Shown here in pieces: positions 1-10,693 of a stretch of DNA of 64,000 bases; position 1 is the stretch's first letter, and the number at the start of each line of letters is the position of its first letter. The notes below the pieces were generated by a model. That model saw only the letters and a program-made list of their open reading frames with translations. It did not search any database and was not told the origin of the DNA. Source of the stretch: Prinia subflava (lineage: Eukaryota; Chordata; Aves; Passeriformes; Cisticolidae); NCBI RefSeq assembly GCF_021018805.1, contig NW_026960610.1:1612001-1676000 (forward strand). Direction: 5' to 3'. The translations under genes and the position numbers were made by a program.

Positions 1-650
1 CTCCACAAGCAGTGGCAAACCCATATACCTTGTTGACTGTATTGACACCTGAACTAACCTGGTTTACTGTTTTAGATCTGAAGGATGCCTTCTTTTGCCT
101 CCCTCTCCATAAAGCCAGCCAGAAAATATTTGCATTCAAATGGGAGAATCCCAAAAGCAGGCATAAGACCCAGCTTACTTGGACGGTGTTTCCCCAAGGA
201 TATAAGAACAGCCTCACTATATTTGGCAATCAACTAGCAAAAGATCTCCAGTCCTGGGACGCTCCATCTGAAGAAGGGAAGCTGTTACTATATGTAGATG
301 ATATCCTGATTGCCACCAGGACAAAGGATGCTTGCCTGACCTGGACGGTGAGTCTGCTGAACTTCTTAGGGCTTGAGGGATACTGAATGTCTAAGAAGAA
401 GGCCCAAGTAATGCAGCAGAAGGTAATTTATCTGGGATCTGAGATCAGTGCTGGACAAAGAACTTTGGGACAAGCCTGAAAAGAAGCAATATGCCAAACC
501 CCTAGGCCACAAACAGTAAAAGAGTTACAAACTTTTTTGGGAATGACTGGGTAGTGTCGGCTATGGATCTACAACTATGGACTGGTGGTTAAACCCTTAT
601 ATGTGCTGACAACCACTGAACAAAAAGACCTTCAATGGAATAAAGGACTG
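1..650 (+). pseudogene. pol: Provirus A: reverse transcriptase fragment (gammaretrovirus-like pol)
   Basis: The window opens inside a reverse transcriptase. An open frame at 12-386 reads LDLKDAFFCLPL (palm motif A), FPQGYKNS and LLLYVDDILIA, with the catalytic YVDD at 291-302. A TGA ends this frame at 384-386. Recognisable thumb sequence (VIYLGSEISAG, VKELQTFLGMTG) runs on to about 650 with two or three further stops. The order and motifs fit class I (gammaretrovirus-like) ERVs. The gene is interrupted near 650 by a foreign insert and resumes near 6660, where the connection domain follows on directly. The 5' part (LTR, gag, protease) lies outside the window. It is certainly non-functional. 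Confidence 0.85.
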
Positions 651-2085
651 TGATGATTTTGCAAGGAAGTGATTCTTAAGAGGAAGTTATAGCAAAACTG
701 ATTAGAGACTAGGCATGAAAATTGACAGCTAATATAGTCACTAGAAAGGTGACATGCCTCTGCAAACACAGAGGGTTAAAAATCAGAGAAATCCTGGGAA
801 GAGTCCTTTTTTCCTTCTGGCCTTAGAAGAGGTAAGAAGGCAGCCCGGCTCCCTCCTGCCGGAGCCAGGCCTCTCCTGGGAAGCCCACCGGGCCCAGTGA
901 CTCCAGGGCAGGGGGAGGGGAGGAGAATATGCCCCATCATGGCCCAGATCAGGTTTCCAGCGTCTGTTAAAACATCCCGCTGCTAAGCCGCAGGGCCAGG
1001 CCAAGCCCCAGCGGCTGCTGGGCAGAGAAAGGGGAGGGGAAGCCATCAGCCACAGGCATGCTGCTGTGAAATCCTAGCTGCCCTCTCCCCACTGCTACCA
1101 AGACCCCTTACTGGGCCCTTCCCCCAGCCACTCCAGAGATCATGCAGCTGAGACCAAAGGCAGCTCAGCTGAGATTCTGCTGCCACCAAGTTCCAACCAT
1201 GGCCAAGCCAGGCCCCCGCTCTAGCCATGAGCCCCCAAGTCATCCTGTTGGGACCACAGGAAAATCATGCGTCTAAGAATAGAGGCAGCCCTGTAGCCCT
1301 GCACAGAAAGCAGCCCTACGACTGGAATTGAACGCAGCAGAGGCCAGAAAACAGCCATGCAGCCAGAGGGGCCACTACCCCATAGAAATCACATGACCAT
1401 CTGCAGGCCTGGGTGAGATGTTAACTCTTTCCTTGACAGATGGAACTTGTAAAGCACTAATCCTCTCTCTGAGTGAGAGAAAAGAGAGTGATTGAGACGT
1501 GGAGAGACAGAGTACAAGACTAAAGTCAGTGAAGAAAGAGAGAGAGAGTAAAAGTCCTAATAAGGAGGAAGATTGAGGAGTTGCCTAGTTTGGGCTGGCC
1601 TTCTCTTGTGAGGCCATGGAGAATGGACTAAAATATCCCTATAACTTATAGAATGCTTTTTAGGGGGATGCAAAGTTCTAGTCGTAGCCGTGGACTGTTA
1701 TAGCTGTGATCTAATGGAGAATTTTGAAAAGAGGAAGATAAAGAGATATGAAGCCCTCTGCCCCCAGGGAAAAAGAAGACCTCTGTTTCTTGAGATGAAG
1801 ATTATTTTGGAGATAGATGAAGAGAACGTTCATTTTATACTAGAACAGTCATCCTTAAAGTGTACCCTAAGAAAAAGCTAAAACTCCCAGGAGTGCAGCT
1901 GTGGGAAAGCTGCTAAATGGGAGGGACTTCATGTGTGGAGTCCTCCCATTTTTAGGAGGCTGAAATCTGATCTTACTCTCCTTGTGTTAACTCCTCCCTT
2001 GACCTTAACCCCGAGACTCCTCCCCTGCAATACCCTATAAAACCCCAGGACTCTGCCCCTGCAGGTTCTCTTGGTCTTCCTCCCC
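651..2085 (+). mobile_element. Unclassified LTR-like insert in provirus A, left part
   Basis: This stretch separates two contiguous parts of provirus A's pol and continues after GO1 at 6133-6645, giving about 1.95 kb without GO1. It has a GC-rich middle (about 800-1250), a purine-rich GA tract (about 1480-1570) and a TATAAAA at about 2036 close to the GO1 insertion. The right part holds an AATAAA. Promoter then polyadenylation signal suggests one very long LTR on the + strand. A 63-codon ORF at 1690-1881 matches nothing I know. I found no target-site duplication, so the class and exact ends are uncertain. Confidence 0.4.
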
Positions 2086-2413
2086 TATCACCGTGGAGGC
2101 CTAACCAGAAAAACAGACTGGAGACACAGTTCTGGGTGCATCAGAGCTTGCAGGGCAGGAGCCCCGGTTTATTTACAAAAACCTACTCTTATACTTTTAC
2201 TATGAGGCCTGTGGATTGGAGGAAGGAATTCCCACCTCCACATCACATTGGTGAAGGGGACTGTCACAGTCTTGTTTGTCCCGGCAAGGAATGTAAAAAC
2301 AATGGCTATGTTTATAGAACATAGCTGATGTTTACATTAAAAGAGCATGAGAAGGTACGAACTTCTCCTTTAATATGAACGCTCAGCAAAACCGGGAAAA
2401 CCTCATGGCAACA
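2086..2413 (-). repeat. GO1 3' LTR
   Basis: Read on the minus strand it begins TGTTGCC at 2413 and ends GGTGATA at 2086. It matches 5805-6132 along its whole length. The ends are fixed by the CTCCCC duplication outside and the polypurine tract inside. The terminal dinucleotides are TG and TA, not the usual TG and CA. Confidence 0.92.
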
Positions 2414-2425
2414 TCTTACCCTTTT
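2414..2425 (-). promoter_or_regulatory. GO1 polypurine tract
   Basis: On the minus strand AAAAGGGTAAGA abuts the TGTTGCC start of the 3' LTR. This is where plus-strand DNA synthesis is primed. GO2 has AAAAGGGTGAGA and proviruses F and G have AAAAAGGGTGAGA in the same place. Confidence 0.75.
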
Positions 2426-2725
2426 AAGTATATTAAAAAAGAAAACAAAAAAAAGAAAAATGAACAATTCTATGACAGGAAAAAAGAAAGAAAAAAAAAC
2501 GGTATAAAGTTCACCAACCTTCATTTAGGTAACGGTGTGAGGGCTACATGTTGGTCTGATTCTGCCTTTGCTACCCAGGGTTTCACCCTGAACCCCTTGC
2601 AATAACCTGCTCAAAATATCTCGAGCATAGTCTAACATAATTCAACCAACACCCTCATATTTTTAAATTTTTATAAGATACAAGGGAATATACGGTGCAA
2701 AAGGCAGGAGCATTCCAAGAAAAAT

Positions 2726-2992
2726 TTAACTACTCAATTCAAAATTCTGAACCCCAAAAGTTCTGTCCCAAAACCACAACCCCCAAACAACGTGCCCTTT
2801 CCCCACAGAGGTCACAATGGCTACCATACATAAAACTGAACCATAGCAAACAATTCCTCTGAGTCCATGATTAACATTCCGCTGGCTCTCAGCATCACAC
2901 TGCTTCAGTCTGTCCTTGTCCAGCAGCTCCACAGGATCCAAAGTCTCTATGGAGGCCATATAGGAAAAGAGAGGATGCCAGTCCGTGTCCAT
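2726..2992 (-). CDS. GO1 88-codon hydrophobic ORF, conserved in GO2
   Basis: I do not recognise this protein. It is 88 residues with an N-terminal polar half (starts MDTDWHPLF) and a C-terminal half rich in Val, Ile, Trp and Gly (GIVCYGSVLCMVAIVTSV, then VVWGLWFW) that could span or associate with a membrane. The other copy (42084-42350) differs at only three nucleotides of 267 by eye, one silent, while the nearby gag is frameshifted. A splice acceptor (CCTCAG, boundary near 3134) lies about 140 bases upstream. In this copy a short ATG-initiated frame of about ten codons precedes the ORF after the acceptor; in GO2 none does. It could be an accessory protein or a remnant of env. Confidence 0.55.
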   Translation of the reverse strand: MDTDWHPLFSYMASIETLDPVELLDKDRLKQCDAESQRNVNHGLRGIVCYGSVLCMVAIVTSVGKGHVVWGLWFWDRTFGVQNFELSS

Positions 2993-2993
2993 G

Positions 2994-3272
2994 TTAATCA
3001 GATCTCGAAGAGGCTTCTGTGATGGGTGGCACTAGGGTAGCACAGGGTGCACAAGGTTTCAGGATCAGTCCAATGCAACTGAGGCAGCTCAGCAGACTTT
3101 CAGCGGCTGCCTTCTTAGCATGGATCTGAGAACCTGAGGATAGAGAACTTAGAAAACACAAATTGAGCAACTGACTTTTTCTCAAAGAATGCATGCAACA
3201 TAGGATGTGGACGTAGAAACCCACTGCAAGGTCCAAGGAAAACTGACCATAGCTATGTGGCAACATCAACAC
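2994..3272 (-). CDS. GO1 92-codon ORF between gag and the 88-codon ORF
   Basis: An open frame of 92 residues starts just downstream of the gag stop and ends two bases before the start of the 88-codon ORF. The product has a run rich in Leu, Cys and Ser and no motif I can name. GO2 carries the same ORF (41804-42082) with about six amino-acid changes, clustered next to the splice acceptor that falls inside it. It may simply be intron or untranslated sequence of the spliced transcript that happens to be open. Coding status is doubtful. Confidence 0.3.
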   Translation of the reverse strand: MLMLPHSYGQFSLDLAVGFYVHILCCMHSLRKSQLLNLCFLSSLSSGSQIHAKKAAAESLLSCLSCIGLILKPCAPCATLVPPITEASSRSD

Positions 3273-3275
3273 TTC

Positions 3276-5682
3276 CTACACTTGAGATGATGGCTGTAAA
3301 CCAGCCAGAGAATTTTGCTCTTGTTCTAGAGCTTGGGAAACTGTTTCGTCCCCCTGATGTCTTCTTCTTTTTCTTCTTCTCCGAGTTTTCGGGCTTGGCG
3401 TGGGCTCGGCATGACCCACTGCTTTGCAAGTTTCTGCAGTATGGTCTGGACCCCCACATTGTGCGCAGAAAAACAAGGGAGTCACTTTCTGTGCCTCCTT
3501 TTCCTGTTCTCCACTAGGCTGAATATCTGCCTGTGTCTCATGTCCATCATTCCGCCTCTTTTCAGCCGGCTGTGAAGCAGCCGTTGGGGTCATCACCATA
3601 GAATCACAAGTGTTTAGAACTGCACAGGTCTGCATCATTTTCAGGACATTAGAAATCTCTGGAATGGTTTCCAGGAGCCTCTGGCAAGCAGAATTAGCAT
3701 GACTTCTTGCTAATTGCTCCAATAATATCAATCTTAAGGTACTATCTTTGACTCTCATCTCTAAAATTTTCACCAGATGCACTATAAATTCATGAAAAGC
3801 TTCCTCTGGCTTCTGTGCTATGTCTAAGAAGTCTTGCTTTGGGGAGAAGGATAACTTGGTTTTTATCAATGCAGATATCCCTACGTATCTGCACGAATCT
3901 AAGACAGTGCGAGAAAGGCCAGCTTGCACATCAGGGCAAGCATATTGACTCCTCCCCATAAGTAGGTCAGCTCCGACCCCAAACAAGGGATCGTCTCGAG
4001 GCAGGTGGCTATTTTTGACAGCCATTCGTCCAGCTAGTAATTTCCAGCTTCTCTCAAAGGTAAAAACCTGTTGAGGTTCAAACATCACTGTTGCAAAGCC
4101 TCTTATTACAGAAGGAAAGATCAGATTCTCAAATTCTGCACTGATCCATTGAATTGCCTCAGTGAAGCTTGTATTATCTTTTGCCACGTCCCTTAATAAG
4201 GGAAACGGGACTGCCCATGATGGGTCATCATGGCTATGATGTCGTGGAACCAAACCCACAGGTCCCTGAACTGGCTCGGGCAAAGCTGCATCTGCAGGCA
4301 GCAGCTCCGTTATCTCAGCAGCCTGATTTGGCTGGGATGCAGGACTAAAAACCTCATCCGATTTCATGACAGGAAAAGCGTGCACCTCAGAAAACGCTTT
4401 TGCCCCGTTATCATCTCCCACAGACGACCCGGCCCCGCAGGGGGCGTGGGCGGGGGACAGTGACTCGCTCAGACTCCTCTCTGAGCGGGGGGGTGATCGT
4501 CGCGCTGGGCAGGGGGGCGTGGCCAATCGGCCACAACTTTCAGCTCCCGCCCGGCCAGAAGATGGGTCGGTGGCCGGGGCCAATGCCGGCAGCAGCTCTG
4601 CGGTGTCAGCGCTCGGCCCCGCCCCCTCTGAACGGAGGGGGCGCGCGGCCGCACCGGGTGGCAGCGCGGGGGGGCTGTCCAGCGTGGGGAGGCTGCCCTG
4701 CGTGGAGGGGCTGCCCTGCGTGGAGGGGCTGCCCTGCGCGGGGCGCGGCGGGACAGGACCTGCGCGCAGCAGCCGGCGGGGTTGCCGGGACTGGGCGGGC
4801 GGGACTCGGTCGAGCCGGCGGCCCGCCCTCCGCGGGTCGTGGGGGAGGGAGGGGAGGGGGCGGCCCGGCGGAGACCGCGGCGCCGGCGGGCGGCGGGGGC
4901 AGCCCCGCGGCCGCAGTGGCCAGGGCCCAGGGCGGCGCGGGGGCCTGCCCTGCTGGATTCCTCCGCTGGAGCACGCACGGCACGGCGGGAGGCGGGGCGG
5001 GGCCAGGCGGCAGCGGCTCCACCGCGAGCGGCGGGGGGAGCCCAGCAGCCCCCGCAGGCGGCGGCGCTGGCCTGGCGCGCGGCCGGGATCGCGAGGGGCG
5101 GGGCGCGGTGCCGGCGGAGCGGCGGCCCGGGGCAGTGCGGGCGATCCCCCGCGCTCGGCGTGGGACCCGATGCTGAGCGCTCCGCCCCCTCGGCATCCCA
5201 GCTCCCCGCCCGCCCAACCCAGCAGGGAGCGGACCGAAAAAAGCTTCCCAGTCCTTCCAAAAACCCCGCTGGGCGCACCCAACCCCCAACATGGGGGCCA
5301 GGATCTCCTGCATCGGCTCTAACCCTGCATCAGAGCAATCCTCATCAGAAGCGATGGAGCTCGCAGGGGAGCTTCTGCTCTGTGTCGAAAACCCAGAATC
5401 AACTTCAAAGTCCTCCCCAGCCTCTTTTAAAAGCACGAAAACTGTGGTCCATGCCCGTAAAAGAGTGCCTGCCTTAGAGTTTCCGTCAAGGACGGATGAG
5501 AAAAGGCTTTTTCCCAGGGTTCTCCATGGGCCAATATAAAGTGCCTTTTCAGCAGTATAAAAAATTCCAAGTTTCTTTCCCCAGCTAAGCAGTTCTCTCG
5601 TGTGTTTCCTGGTCAAGTCAGCGTCACGGGACAACAAAAAGGAGTGGAGCAGCTCCATCATCAATCGTTCCTCTGAGAACAT
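3276..5682 (-). pseudogene. gag: GO1 gag (matrix, proline-rich region, capsid, nucleocapsid)
   Basis: Gag makes the viral particle. The matrix part starts at the ATG at 5682 (MFSEERLMMELLHSF) and stays open with the Pro/Arg-rich region to 4606. Capsid and nucleocapsid are in a second frame, open from 5282 to 3276, so a frameshift lies in the very GC-rich stretch where the frames overlap. Capsid shows the major homology region (DIAQKPEEAFHEFIVHL). Nucleocapsid has one intact zinc knuckle, CAQCGGPDHTAETC (CX2CX4HX4C), then a basic run (TRRRRKRRR). The overall plan resembles betaretrovirus-like Gag. The frame ends in a stop with no protease after it. Confidence 0.85.
4678..4742 (+). repeat. Short tandem repeat in GO1 gag
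   Basis: About three and a half imperfect copies of an 18-bp unit of the form GGGGCTGCCCTGCGTGGA, within the GC-rich proline-rich region of gag. GO2 lacks the expansion at the matching place. Confidence 0.75.
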
Positions 5683-5784
5683 TGTGGGTTTCTTCTTTTT
5701 GCAGCTGTAGAAGGCAGATTTTTTTCTTCTTTTTTTTTTCCTTTTTTTTTTTTCTTCTTTTTTCTTGCCTCACTAGCTTGCAAC

Positions 5785-5802
5785 TTGACCACGTGGGCGC
5801 CA
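5785..5802 (-). promoter_or_regulatory. GO1 primer binding site, lysine-tRNA-like
   Basis: Two bases inside the 5' LTR the minus strand reads TGGCGCCCACGTGG, close to the site used with tRNA-Lys(CUU) by many betaretroviruses, with one base missing. GO2 has TGGCGCCTATACGTGG at the same place. Confidence 0.6.
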
Positions 5803-5804
5803 GT

Positions 5805-6132
5805 TATCACCGTGGAGGCCTAACCAGGAAAACAGACTGGAGACAGATCTGGGTGCAACAACAGCAGCAGGGCAGAAGACCCGGTTTATTTACAAAAACC
5901 TACTCTTATACTTTTACTATGAGGCCTGTGGATTGGAGGAAGGAATTCCCACCTCCACATCACATTGGTGAAGGGGACTGTCACACAGTCTTGTTTGTCC
6001 CAGCAAGGAATGTAAAAACAATGGCTATGTTTATAGAACATAGCTGATGTTTACATTAAAAGAGCGTGAGAAGGTACGAACTTCTCCTTTAATATGAGTG
6101 CTCAGCAAAACCGGGAAAAACTCATGGCAACA
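5805..6132 (-). repeat. GO1 5' LTR
   Basis: The promoter copy of the GO1 LTR, with the same TGTTGCC start (6132) and GGTGATA end (5805) on the minus strand. It is followed by the CTCCCC duplication at 6133-6138. Confidence 0.92.
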
Positions 6133-6138
6133 CTCCCC

Positions 6139-6645
6139 AGCCCTGGAGGAAATAAAAATGGATTCTCGAGCTTAACAAAACAGAGACTTGTCTTGTCTGT
6201 TTCCCTGCTGGCAGCTGTACCTCCCTGGACACAATGATCACTGTTGCTACTCAATTCAACATTCACGGTTTTCAGAATTCCCTGGGCGGCTGCAGATTCA
6301 TGACATAGGAGCTACCAGAGCTGTTTCTTGTGGCGATGTCTCCATGGGAGTTCTAAGAGAGGCTCTTCTCCCTAAGAACTGATGAAAGACTTTTTTAAGG
6401 TGGTGAAACTGACTGAAAATCCCAGGTATTGTCTTTTAATGTTGTCAGTGAAAAAGTGAATAGTTGTATGGGGAGAGAAGAAGTGTTTTGAAGGTTTCAT
6501 TCTAATTCTTAATTTTTTTTTCTTTCTTGTAGCTTTGTTAATAAACCTGTCTTTATATCTTTTAAGTCTGAGCCTGCTTTGCTTTTCTCCTAATCCTCAC
6601 AGTAGAAGAGAGTAAATGATTCTGGGAGACACTCAGACCACTACA
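6139..6645 (+). mobile_element. Unclassified LTR-like insert in provirus A, right part
   Basis: Continuation of the insert that begins near 651. It contains AATAAA at about 6539 followed by a T/C-rich stretch, as in the R-U5 part of an LTR. The right boundary lies somewhere before the pol sequence at 6666 and is not fixed by a duplication. Confidence 0.4.
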
Positions 6646-6659
6646 CTAATTTTGGGAAA

Positions 6660-8547
6660 CAAAAATTGGTGAACATGAAACCCCTGCACGGAGCTATACA
6701 AGCCTTTAAGTCACTGAAAGAGGCTCTGATGTTGGCTCCAGCCTTGGAACTCCTAGATGTGAGTAGACCCTTTTTTCTCTTTTCTCACAAGAAGCAGGGG
6801 ATTGCCCTAGGAATAGTAGCACAGGATCTGGGCCCGTATCGCCAAGCAGTAGCTTACTTGTCCAAACAACTGGATGCAACTGTGATGTTTGTGAGTGGTC
6901 GCAGCAGTAGTATTAAACATCCAGGAGGCCCGAAAATTTACCCTGGGCCAGAAAATGACTGTGTTAGTATCCCATACAGTATCTGCAGTACTAGAGATGA
7001 AAGGTGGGCATTGACTTTCCCCACAAAGATTTTTTAAATACCAGGCTACAGTGGTAGAGCAAGACAATGTGGAAATTGTAGTAACTAACATTGTCAATCC
7101 AGCCTCTTTCCTCAGCAGAAATACAGGGGAACCAGTGCATCATGGCTGTCTGGAAACCATTGAAGCAACATATTCAAGCCATCCAGACTTGAAAGATAGC
7201 CCTATGAAGAGCACGGAAAACTGATTCACGGATGGAAGCAGTTATGTCCTAAGCAGTAAAAGACACATTAGATACACCATCACCACCAGCCAAGAAATAA
7301 TAGTAAGGACCTTTGCCCACCAACATCTCTGCACAAAAGGCAGAGATAATTGCTCTAATCCATGCCTTGGAACTGGCCCAAGGTAGAACTGTGAATATCT
7401 ATACAGACTCAAAAATATGCCTTTAGAGTCGTGCATGTGCATGGAGCAATGTGGAAGGAAAGAGGATTATTACATTCACAGGGCAAAAACATCAAACATG
7501 CAGAAGAGATGCTGAAACTTTTGGAGGAAGTCCAACTCCCTGAGAAGGCGGCAATTATACATATCAAGGCACATCAAAAAGTAAGCTTGGAATTAGAAAA
7601 AGGAAATGAGCTGGCGGACAGAGAGGCAAAACAGGCAGCCAAAGGAGAGGTAAAAACAGAGGGAGCTTTGATCCCTGACAGGCAAATCTCACTGGAAGGT
7701 GACCCAAACTATGCCAAAGAGGATCAAAGACTCATTGAAGACCTAGACGGGTCATATAATGAAAGAGGGTGGACTCTCACCCCACAAGGGGAACTGATCA
7801 TTCCCTCCTATCTAATACGGCATGTGCTTAGAGAAGAACATAAGAAAAGGCACGGGGGGGGGCATAAGCCCCGTACAATCACCTACTCGGAAGAATTGTA
7901 GCTAGAAACTTATACGCCACTGTAAAACAGGTGACTCGGCAATGTGATCTTTGCCTCCAGATTAATCCCAAAAATACCCACAAACCAAAATTGGGCCAAA
8001 TTGGGAAAGGCAATGGGCCTGGGGACCAGTAGCAGATTGATTTTACGGAACTCGCAAGAAAAGAGGAGTACACATATCTGCTGGTACTAACTGATACTTT
8101 TTCAGGTTGGCCAGAAGCATTCCCTACCAGAACAGCCAAAGCTCAGGAGGTAACCAGAATACTAATACAAGAGATACCACCAAGCTTTGGAGTTCCAGCA
8201 ACTGTCTTCTGACAGAGGACCACATTTTGTCTCAAAAGTAGTACAGCAAACCAGCTGCCATTTAAGTATCAATTGGCAACTTCATACCCCATATTGTCCT
8301 TGGTCAAGTGGCCAGGTAGAAAAGATGAACCACTTGATCAAACAGCAGATTGTGAAATTAGGACAGGAAGCTAACTTGGCCTGGCCTCAGTCTCTTCCTC
8401 TAGCACTCTTGTGCATACAAACTAAGCCAAGGGTAAAAGAAGGACTGAGCCCTTTTGAAATCTTGTATGAGAGACCCAATGGAATACAAAACGGGATGTC
8501 CACACAAGTTGGGGATGAAATTATGACCTCCTGCATGGTGACATTAG
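6660..8547 (+). pseudogene. pol: Provirus A: RT connection, RNase H and integrase
   Basis: Pol resumes with AIQAFKSLKEALMLAPALEL and ending LGPYRQAVAYLSKQLD, typical of gammaretroviral pol. RNase H is seen as FTDGSSYVL (about 7220), a frameshifted IYTDSK (about 7400) and GNELADREAKQAAK (about 7600). Integrase follows with a CDLC pair of its zinc-binding domain, QIDFTELARK, SSDRGPHF and SGQVEKMNHL, the three catalytic-core blocks (D, D, E). Frames change several times and stops occur, so the gene is dead. A solo LTR interrupts the C-terminal region at 8553. Confidence 0.85.
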
Positions 8548-8552
8548 GCAAA

Positions 8553-9233
8553 TGTTATAAATGCCAGGACAAATTTATTGCCAAATTCAATAATTTGGTT
8601 TATTAAAATTCAAATCACAAAATTTGGAATCAAATTACAGAATTTTAAGTAATAAAAACAAAACAATACGAAACCCCACAAACAGCGACACTTACTTGAC
8701 AGAATTTCTCTCGGGAAAATTTGAGCCAAGGGTGACCCAGAGACACGGAACCTGGCTGTCGGTGTCTCTAGCTGGGTTCACGCTTTGCCCACCTAAAGGC
8801 TTAACTTAAATACCCTTAACTTCCCCCTTGGCAACCTTTCTCCCATTGTTTCACTAAGCACTGGCCATTAACTTTGTTTATACTAAATCCCGAAAGGGTC
8901 CCCTGGCATATTCAAATGCTAATGTCCAGAGTTAGTCCTTGCTTTGAGTAATTTAACTGTCGTAGAAGTGTGTGATGATCCCGCTGGCACGTAGCATTTG
9001 ATCGGTGGGAGTCCCGGTGATTTTTGCTGCACGTAGGCAGGGGTAGGTTGGTCCGTGTTCAGTGCCTCGTGTTCTCACCTTCTATTTTTGGACCAGGGAG
9101 ATCAGGAGAGGTGCTTTACAGAAGTCCGTGAAACGTGCGGGTTGAGCAGACACACATACTTTTATACAATATATCACAGTTTCCAATCTATAATTATTTA
9201 TAGAACATGAATTAAATAACCCTATTTTCTACA
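8553..9233 (-). mobile_element. Solo LTR inserted in provirus A integrase (TSD GCAAA)
   Basis: A 681-bp LTR bounded by TGTTATAAATGCC and TTTTCTACA, with a perfect 5-bp duplication GCAAA at 8548-8552 and 9234-9238. AATAAACC near the left end lies on the minus strand, which sets the orientation. A second, diverged copy is at 62726-63426. Integrase sequence continues on the other side of it. Confidence 0.9.
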
Positions 9234-9238
9234 GCAAA

Positions 9239-9430
9239 CAACTCAGCAAAATTCAGAAACATGTAGTTAAGACTCAAAGTAGGGGTTTGGATGGGCCTGT
9301 GCATAACATACAACCTGGAGATTATGTACAGAGGGAGGGGAGGGCACCTTCCCCACTGAGATCCGAAGGGTTGTTTAGGACATTGCTACTGAGTTAGAGA
9401 GCTTCAATCCTGGTAGACTTAAATAAATTT
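9239..9430 (+). pseudogene. pol: Provirus A: integrase C-terminal end
   Basis: After the solo LTR a frame reads HNIQPGDYVQREGRAPSPL, matching the C-terminal domain of gammaretroviral integrase, where a His-Asn-x-Gln-Pro-Gly-Asp motif is usual. Stops flank it. This shows that the solo LTR split a single gene. Confidence 0.65.
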
Positions 9431-9439
9431 CACCTTTGA

Positions 9440-10693
9440 GCCTGTCACTAGCACAGTGACTGCTTTTGTGTTGACCATACATAATGCCTCAATACACATT
9501 ATTCACCCCATCATTGCCTGAGGATTAAACCATGACAAAGCTGTGTTATATCCTTCTGAACATAGAACTTGGGCACAAAAGACTGAGGAGAAGTGTCAAA
9601 CTGTAAATATAGTCTTATATTGTAAGGGAACAACTAGGATTCATTTGTGAAAGCAATGTGATAAATGAACAAGACATTTGCTTAGATACTGAACAGAGTA
9701 TCTGTCATTTTGAAGTTCATCCAGTTAACCAGACAACTATGCTTGTGTATATAGGCCAAGGCTGTGTATTGTCACCCTGGTTTTGAAGACTTTTCTAAGC
9801 CTTCTGTAATGTTCTTCATATTGGAGTCAGAAATTTCACCTTATCACACTTTCTACTATAAACACTAGCTATGTTTTGCTGTCTTTCATTGTTTACATAT
9901 TTCTAGGTGGGAGGAGAAAGGTGATTGACAGCTTGACCAATGTGGATTGAGAGGTGGAATTCCATCCTCCAATCCACAGGCCCCATAGGAAATGTATAAA
10001 ACTGAGTTTTGTAAATAAACTGGCCCCTTTTTTTCCTGCTTCGCTCACCAGCGTGTCCTCGTGTAGTTCTTTCTGTGTCCACTGTGACAGTGTATGTCTA
10101 AGAACAGTGTGCCTCACCATAGCAATAAATAATTAGACTATGAACAATAACCATTCTAATCTTTGTATCTGCAATTTTGTCAAAATAGACGGGTGCAATT
10201 TTTCTTATCAAAAATCAGTTTTGTCATACTAATATGTAAAAGCTAATTTTACTACGGTTCAGGAGATATTACCCACACCCATCGGGATGAATCTTACTCT
10301 AGCAGAACAATTATTAAGACATGAAGATCTACGGAAGATTCTCAAAGAGGTAAAGGAGATTAGAAAGAAACTTGAATCACAATCCACCATGATGCCGAGG
10401 AGATAGGGAAAGTTTTAAAACATGTAAAAGATGACATGAGTCACCCTTGGTGGGATGTACTCTTTGGATATTCCCCTATTTCCACTAGAATATGAAACAC
10501 ATTGTATCATCCTATAATAGTGCTTTTGATTCTAGTTTGTATGAGTTTCACTTTATTATTGTTTATGCTTATTTGGATTGTTAAAATAATGAAGTTTGTG
10601 AATGAAAAGATTGCAATGCTTGAAGCACATGAAACTGCAATAAGAAGTATCCCAGTATCACCTAGAAGGCAAAAGAATTTGCCTATGGTATAG
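9440..10693 (+). pseudogene. env: Provirus A: env, transmembrane part, split by a solo LTR
   Basis: The left half carries Cys-containing ectodomain sequence with Asn-glycosylation-like sites (HPVNQTTMLVYIGQGC). After the solo LTR (9770-10089) there is HPWWDVLFGYSP, then a membrane anchor in the frame 10502-10693 (IIVLLILVCMSFTLLLFMLI) and a 35-residue tail ending at a TAG. The layout is that of the transmembrane subunit of a gamma-type Env. The surface subunit is not recognisable and stops occur throughout. It ends 13 bases before the 3' LTR. Confidence 0.65.
9770..10089 (+). mobile_element. Solo LTR of the F/G family in provirus A env (TSD GTGTAT)
   Basis: A 320-bp LTR from TGTCACCCTGG to CTGTGACA with a perfect 6-bp duplication GTGTAT (9764-9769, 10090-10095). 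TATAAA (9995-10000) and AATAAA (10014-10019) give the + orientation. It is the same family as the LTRs of proviruses F and G and is what recombination between two LTRs leaves behind. Confidence 0.95.

Larger units (their letters stand above)
2086..6132 (-). mobile_element. GO1: gag-only endogenous retrovirus with both LTRs
   Basis: A complete 4047-bp minus-strand insertion flanked by a perfect 6-bp target-site duplication, CTCCCC (2080-2085 and 6133-6138). It has two about 328-bp LTRs, a lysine-tRNA-like primer site, one gag pseudogene, two short ORFs and a polypurine tract. No protease, dUTPase, reverse transcriptase, integrase or env sequence is visible, and there is no room for them. The two LTRs differ at a dozen or so positions by eye, so this copy is clearly older than GO2 (39120-42992). 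It lies inside the LTR-like insert of provirus A. It must have used enzymes supplied by another retrovirus. Confidence 0.9.

Noticed and set aside
783..1243. Two minus ORFs (87 and 65 codons) in the GC-rich part of the long insert
   Set aside because: Short, compositional, no motif.
4366..5322. 318-codon + strand ORF (and two others) opposite GO1 gag
   Set aside because: Created by GC-rich composition; product is low-complexity Gly/Arg/Pro and GO2 has no conserved equivalent.
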